From Congeria kusceri (taxonomy: Eukaryota > Mollusca > Bivalvia > Myida > Dreissenidae): a stretch of DNA of 64,000 nucleotides. Both the position numbers and the translations under genes were made by a program. A model generated the notes under the pieces. The model was not told where the DNA came from. It worked only from the letters and a program-made list of their open reading frames with translations, and made no database searches. Each line of letters begins with the position of its first letter. Positions within the stretch are counted from its first letter, which is position 1. Below are positions 61,822 to 64,000 of this stretch, piece by piece. The DNA is taken from NCBI GenBank assembly GCA_027627225.1, contig CM051033.1, forward strand, positions 9,927,501-9,991,500, in the 5' to 3' direction.

Positions 61822-62180
61822 GTGTCTTATTGAACCAGTGTCTTTGTCTCCAAATTCACTTTGCAAACTTTAGTCTGAATAGTTTAACACTAGGTGGCAA
61901 TTGTAATTACTTCGACGTGCAAAGCTTAGGGAGCTTACATTTTGATGTACACATGATGGGTTAGACTTGTCAAACGGTCACACGCTAGACGAATTGTGTC
62001 TTATTGAACCAGTGACTTAGTCACCATATTCACTTTGCACACTTCAGTCACTGAAGAGTTTAACACTAAGTGGTAATAGTAATGAATACGACGTGTCTCT
62101 TTGTCACGGTATAGAATCAATATATCTCTATAAACCAGTGATATTGTCATTAAACACACTTTAAAGTCTGCCAATTCTCA
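61460..62180 (+). pseudogene. Decayed LRR coding sequence past the receptor stop
   Basis: After the TGA at 61457-61459 the same frame continues CTHDGLDLSNCHNLYEL, a proper LRR unit, before frame is lost in the 52 bp repeat array. From 61822 fragments such as SLSPNSLCKL, LNSLTLGG and YDVSLCHGIESIYLY follow, broken by stops and shifts. This looks like former additional LRR units of the same gene. It may now be 3' UTR. A sequencing or assembly error cannot be excluded for the single TGA. Confidence 0.7.
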
Positions 62181-63825
62181 AGCGTATCACAATGTATCCA
62201 ACTTGTGACGTGTTTGCCATCTGTTCACAATGCTACGTGTAGAAAAGTTTTGAAAAACTGTTTCGTTCGTCGCAAAAATATGCGACTTTTAATCTTAGTA
62301 TGTACTCCGAAATATGTAACATATATGACTGAAAATTAAACATGTCTGTCTGTAAACATAAGAAATACAAAGGGGATCAGTTCACATATTTTATAAACAA
62401 TGTACTGAAACATGTATACTTCGAAAACTAAAATATTTGGATAAAAATATTATTTCGAGGAAATCTGTGATGCTTCCAACTTGGATCGAACCTAGCATAT
62501 CCAAATCAAAACTCTTTCTAACCACTCAGTCTTATGAGCACTGGTGTGTATTTTAAATTTCGTGATAGTGATACGGGTGTTTTCAAAATTTGAACGTTAA
62601 GAACAGAATTATTTTTATTCAGTTGTTTCGCTTAACAAACTTTATTTAAGCAATAATGTTCGATGTATCGTTGTTTATCGGCCAATAAACAACGTTTTGG
62701 AATCATGATGCTTAGGAATTAAACCACGAGGGCTTTAGCCAGAGTTCCTGAATAGTCACGCATCAGATCGACAAAGCTTCTTTATTGACCGATAAACAAC
62801 GTAAATCCGAAAATTATTTCGATTCTAACATAATTTGACAAATAGTTTTGCAATTGAAATGATAACTATTTTTTAGTATGGTCCGCTCAGAATTGGGACT
62901 TCTTTTTGGGTTGTTTATTGGGTAGTTTAACAACGATAATTTTGTTATTCGTGTATGGAAATATATGCGAGTATCATGTTAGAATACAATTTAATACTTT
63001 TTACCTTTTATAATTATTCATTAAGACACGATATTTGCAATTTATTTCTATATCAGTTTTGTCATGTTTACTTTACTACTCTATTATTTTCTCTTCTAAA
63101 TTATCAAATCTTACGATCTGTGCATAGCCGACAATAGACAACATTTAGAAATGATGTATTGGGGATTTTATGTGATAGCTATCAGAGTCGGATATGTTAT
63201 CTGATTCGGATTGAAACAAAGGCACACATTACGTTATAGTGAATTATTATGTTAGTTTTGAATTATCAATACATGTATATACTAATCAGTGCAAATTGAA
63301 CAATTGTATTAATATCCCTATATAAATGTATGAATATAAACATGCCACTGATCTGACAAGCATTCACGTGTTTTTGATTTTAGCGTTTTGCTTCTTTTCC
63401 TACATACCATTTGCATGTATGTATGCGTGTTTACCAATATTCTTGCATTATTTAGTGTTATTGTGTAAATAAACTAGTTGTCAATGTAATGTCGATGTAA
63501 GAAAAATATTTATCGCAGTCTTGATGTATGTGATTTATATATGCAATTTATTTCTAACATCTACTAAAATGTATTTATATATAACTGATTTTGATATCAG
63601 CATGTTATCCAAGAATCAAACATGGACAATTTGTACATTTTTAACTCTCATAAACATGTATTGTTACATGTTTTTGCATAACACAATTTACATAATTAAT
63701 TTTTTTTTTTTGCGAAATTTACACAATTGTAATAATGTTTTCGTAAGTAAATATTCGTAACTGAATTCATTCGACTAATCAGATCAAAAATCATTAATTA
63801 GAAAAACAGTCCACATAAAGACAAA
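62181..63825. other. No gene seen
   Basis: AT-rich downstream flank of the receptor gene; only the tRNA-like relic at 62462-62545 stands out. No convincing poly(A) site for the receptor could be fixed. Confidence 0.55.
62462..62545 (-). mobile_element. Degenerate tRNA-like sequence
   Basis: Minus strand: A-box-like ctgagtggttagaaag and B box GGTTCGATCCA 26 bp later, but no acceptor-stem pairing. A relic of a tRNA-derived SINE or tRNA pseudogene. Confidence 0.45.
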
Positions 63826-64000
63826 GTCGCGGTGGCGTAGTGGATACGGTGTCCGCCTATCGATCTGGAGGTCCCGGGTTCGATCCCTACACTGGGAACG
63901 TACTCAAGATTTCCCCCAAAGTACTGGTTCCACCCAGGAAACGTACTCGGGAGTGTCTCATTAAGCCTTCGGCTTTTGATTCAATCGAGCTAAAATAAAT
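63826..64000 (+). mobile_element. tRNA-derived SINE, reaches window edge
   Basis: Head with an A box TGGCGTAGTGG and a perfect B box GGTTCGATCCC (63889), then ggttccacccaggaaacgta, ttaagccttcggcttttgat and a tail gctaaaataaat. Confidence 0.75.

Noticed and set aside
61527..61964. 145-codon open frame after the receptor
   Set aside because: It is the 52 bp repeat read through all three frames; openness follows from the repeat lacking stops.

Overview
This is eukaryotic nuclear DNA: AT-rich, mostly non-coding, dense in transposable elements and tandem repeats, with GT-AG introns. The repeat families (a GGCGCGTCG-ended double-palindrome MITE, several tandem arrays of roughly 143-166 bp, tRNA-derived SINEs with a shared core) and the one clear host gene (a DZIP3-type HEPN plus NACHT plus LRR protein) point to a bivalve mollusc. 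From memory of its repeats the best guess is a dreissenid such as the zebra or quagga mussel; this is an inference and no search was run.

Layout. 1-3.7 kb: two diverged direct copies of a unit carrying a MITE and a hairpin element. 3.7-10 kb: mostly featureless AT-rich DNA with an exact 18 bp inverted repeat, a degenerate tRNA-like head and a SINE. 10.3-14.3 kb: an inverted-repeat element with an LTR-end/primer-binding-site-like stretch, then a broken Ty3/gypsy pol relic (minus strand) flanked by ~120 bp inverted repeats. 15.0-16.1 kb: the 3' end of a LINE with a TGTC tail. 16.9-19.1 kb: a weak candidate two-exon small gene. 21.3-23.7 kb: a MITE and a 1.7 kb foldback element. 24.4-28.6 kb: a 34 bp minisatellite and a ~100 bp satellite. 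27.6-39.8 kb: a nearly identical tandem duplication (unit about 3.95 kb) whose first copy alone holds a 4.25 kb LINE with an intact endonuclease/reverse transcriptase frame. 41.8-42.8 kb: an older inverted copy of part of that unit. 45.9-47.9 kb: a decayed LINE tail and a ~160 bp tandem array.

49.5-61.5 kb holds the main finding: a four-exon NOD-like receptor gene on the plus strand. Exons 1-3 encode a HEPN domain of the DZIP3 type and a short helical linker; a 7 kb intron full of repeats follows; exon 4 (3.4 kb) encodes the NACHT ATPase and 13 double LRR units. All three splice junctions keep phase, giving a predicted 1431-residue protein. Its 3' end is unusual: a TGA falls inside LRR consensus, and it is followed by seven 52 bp copies of an LRR fragment and by decayed LRR coding sequence to about 62.18 kb.

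The host gene and the mobile elements share no pathway. The link is structural: repeats fill the receptor's large intron, and a tandem expansion sits at its LRR end. No rRNA, confident tRNA gene, CRISPR array or bacterial-type operon was seen.
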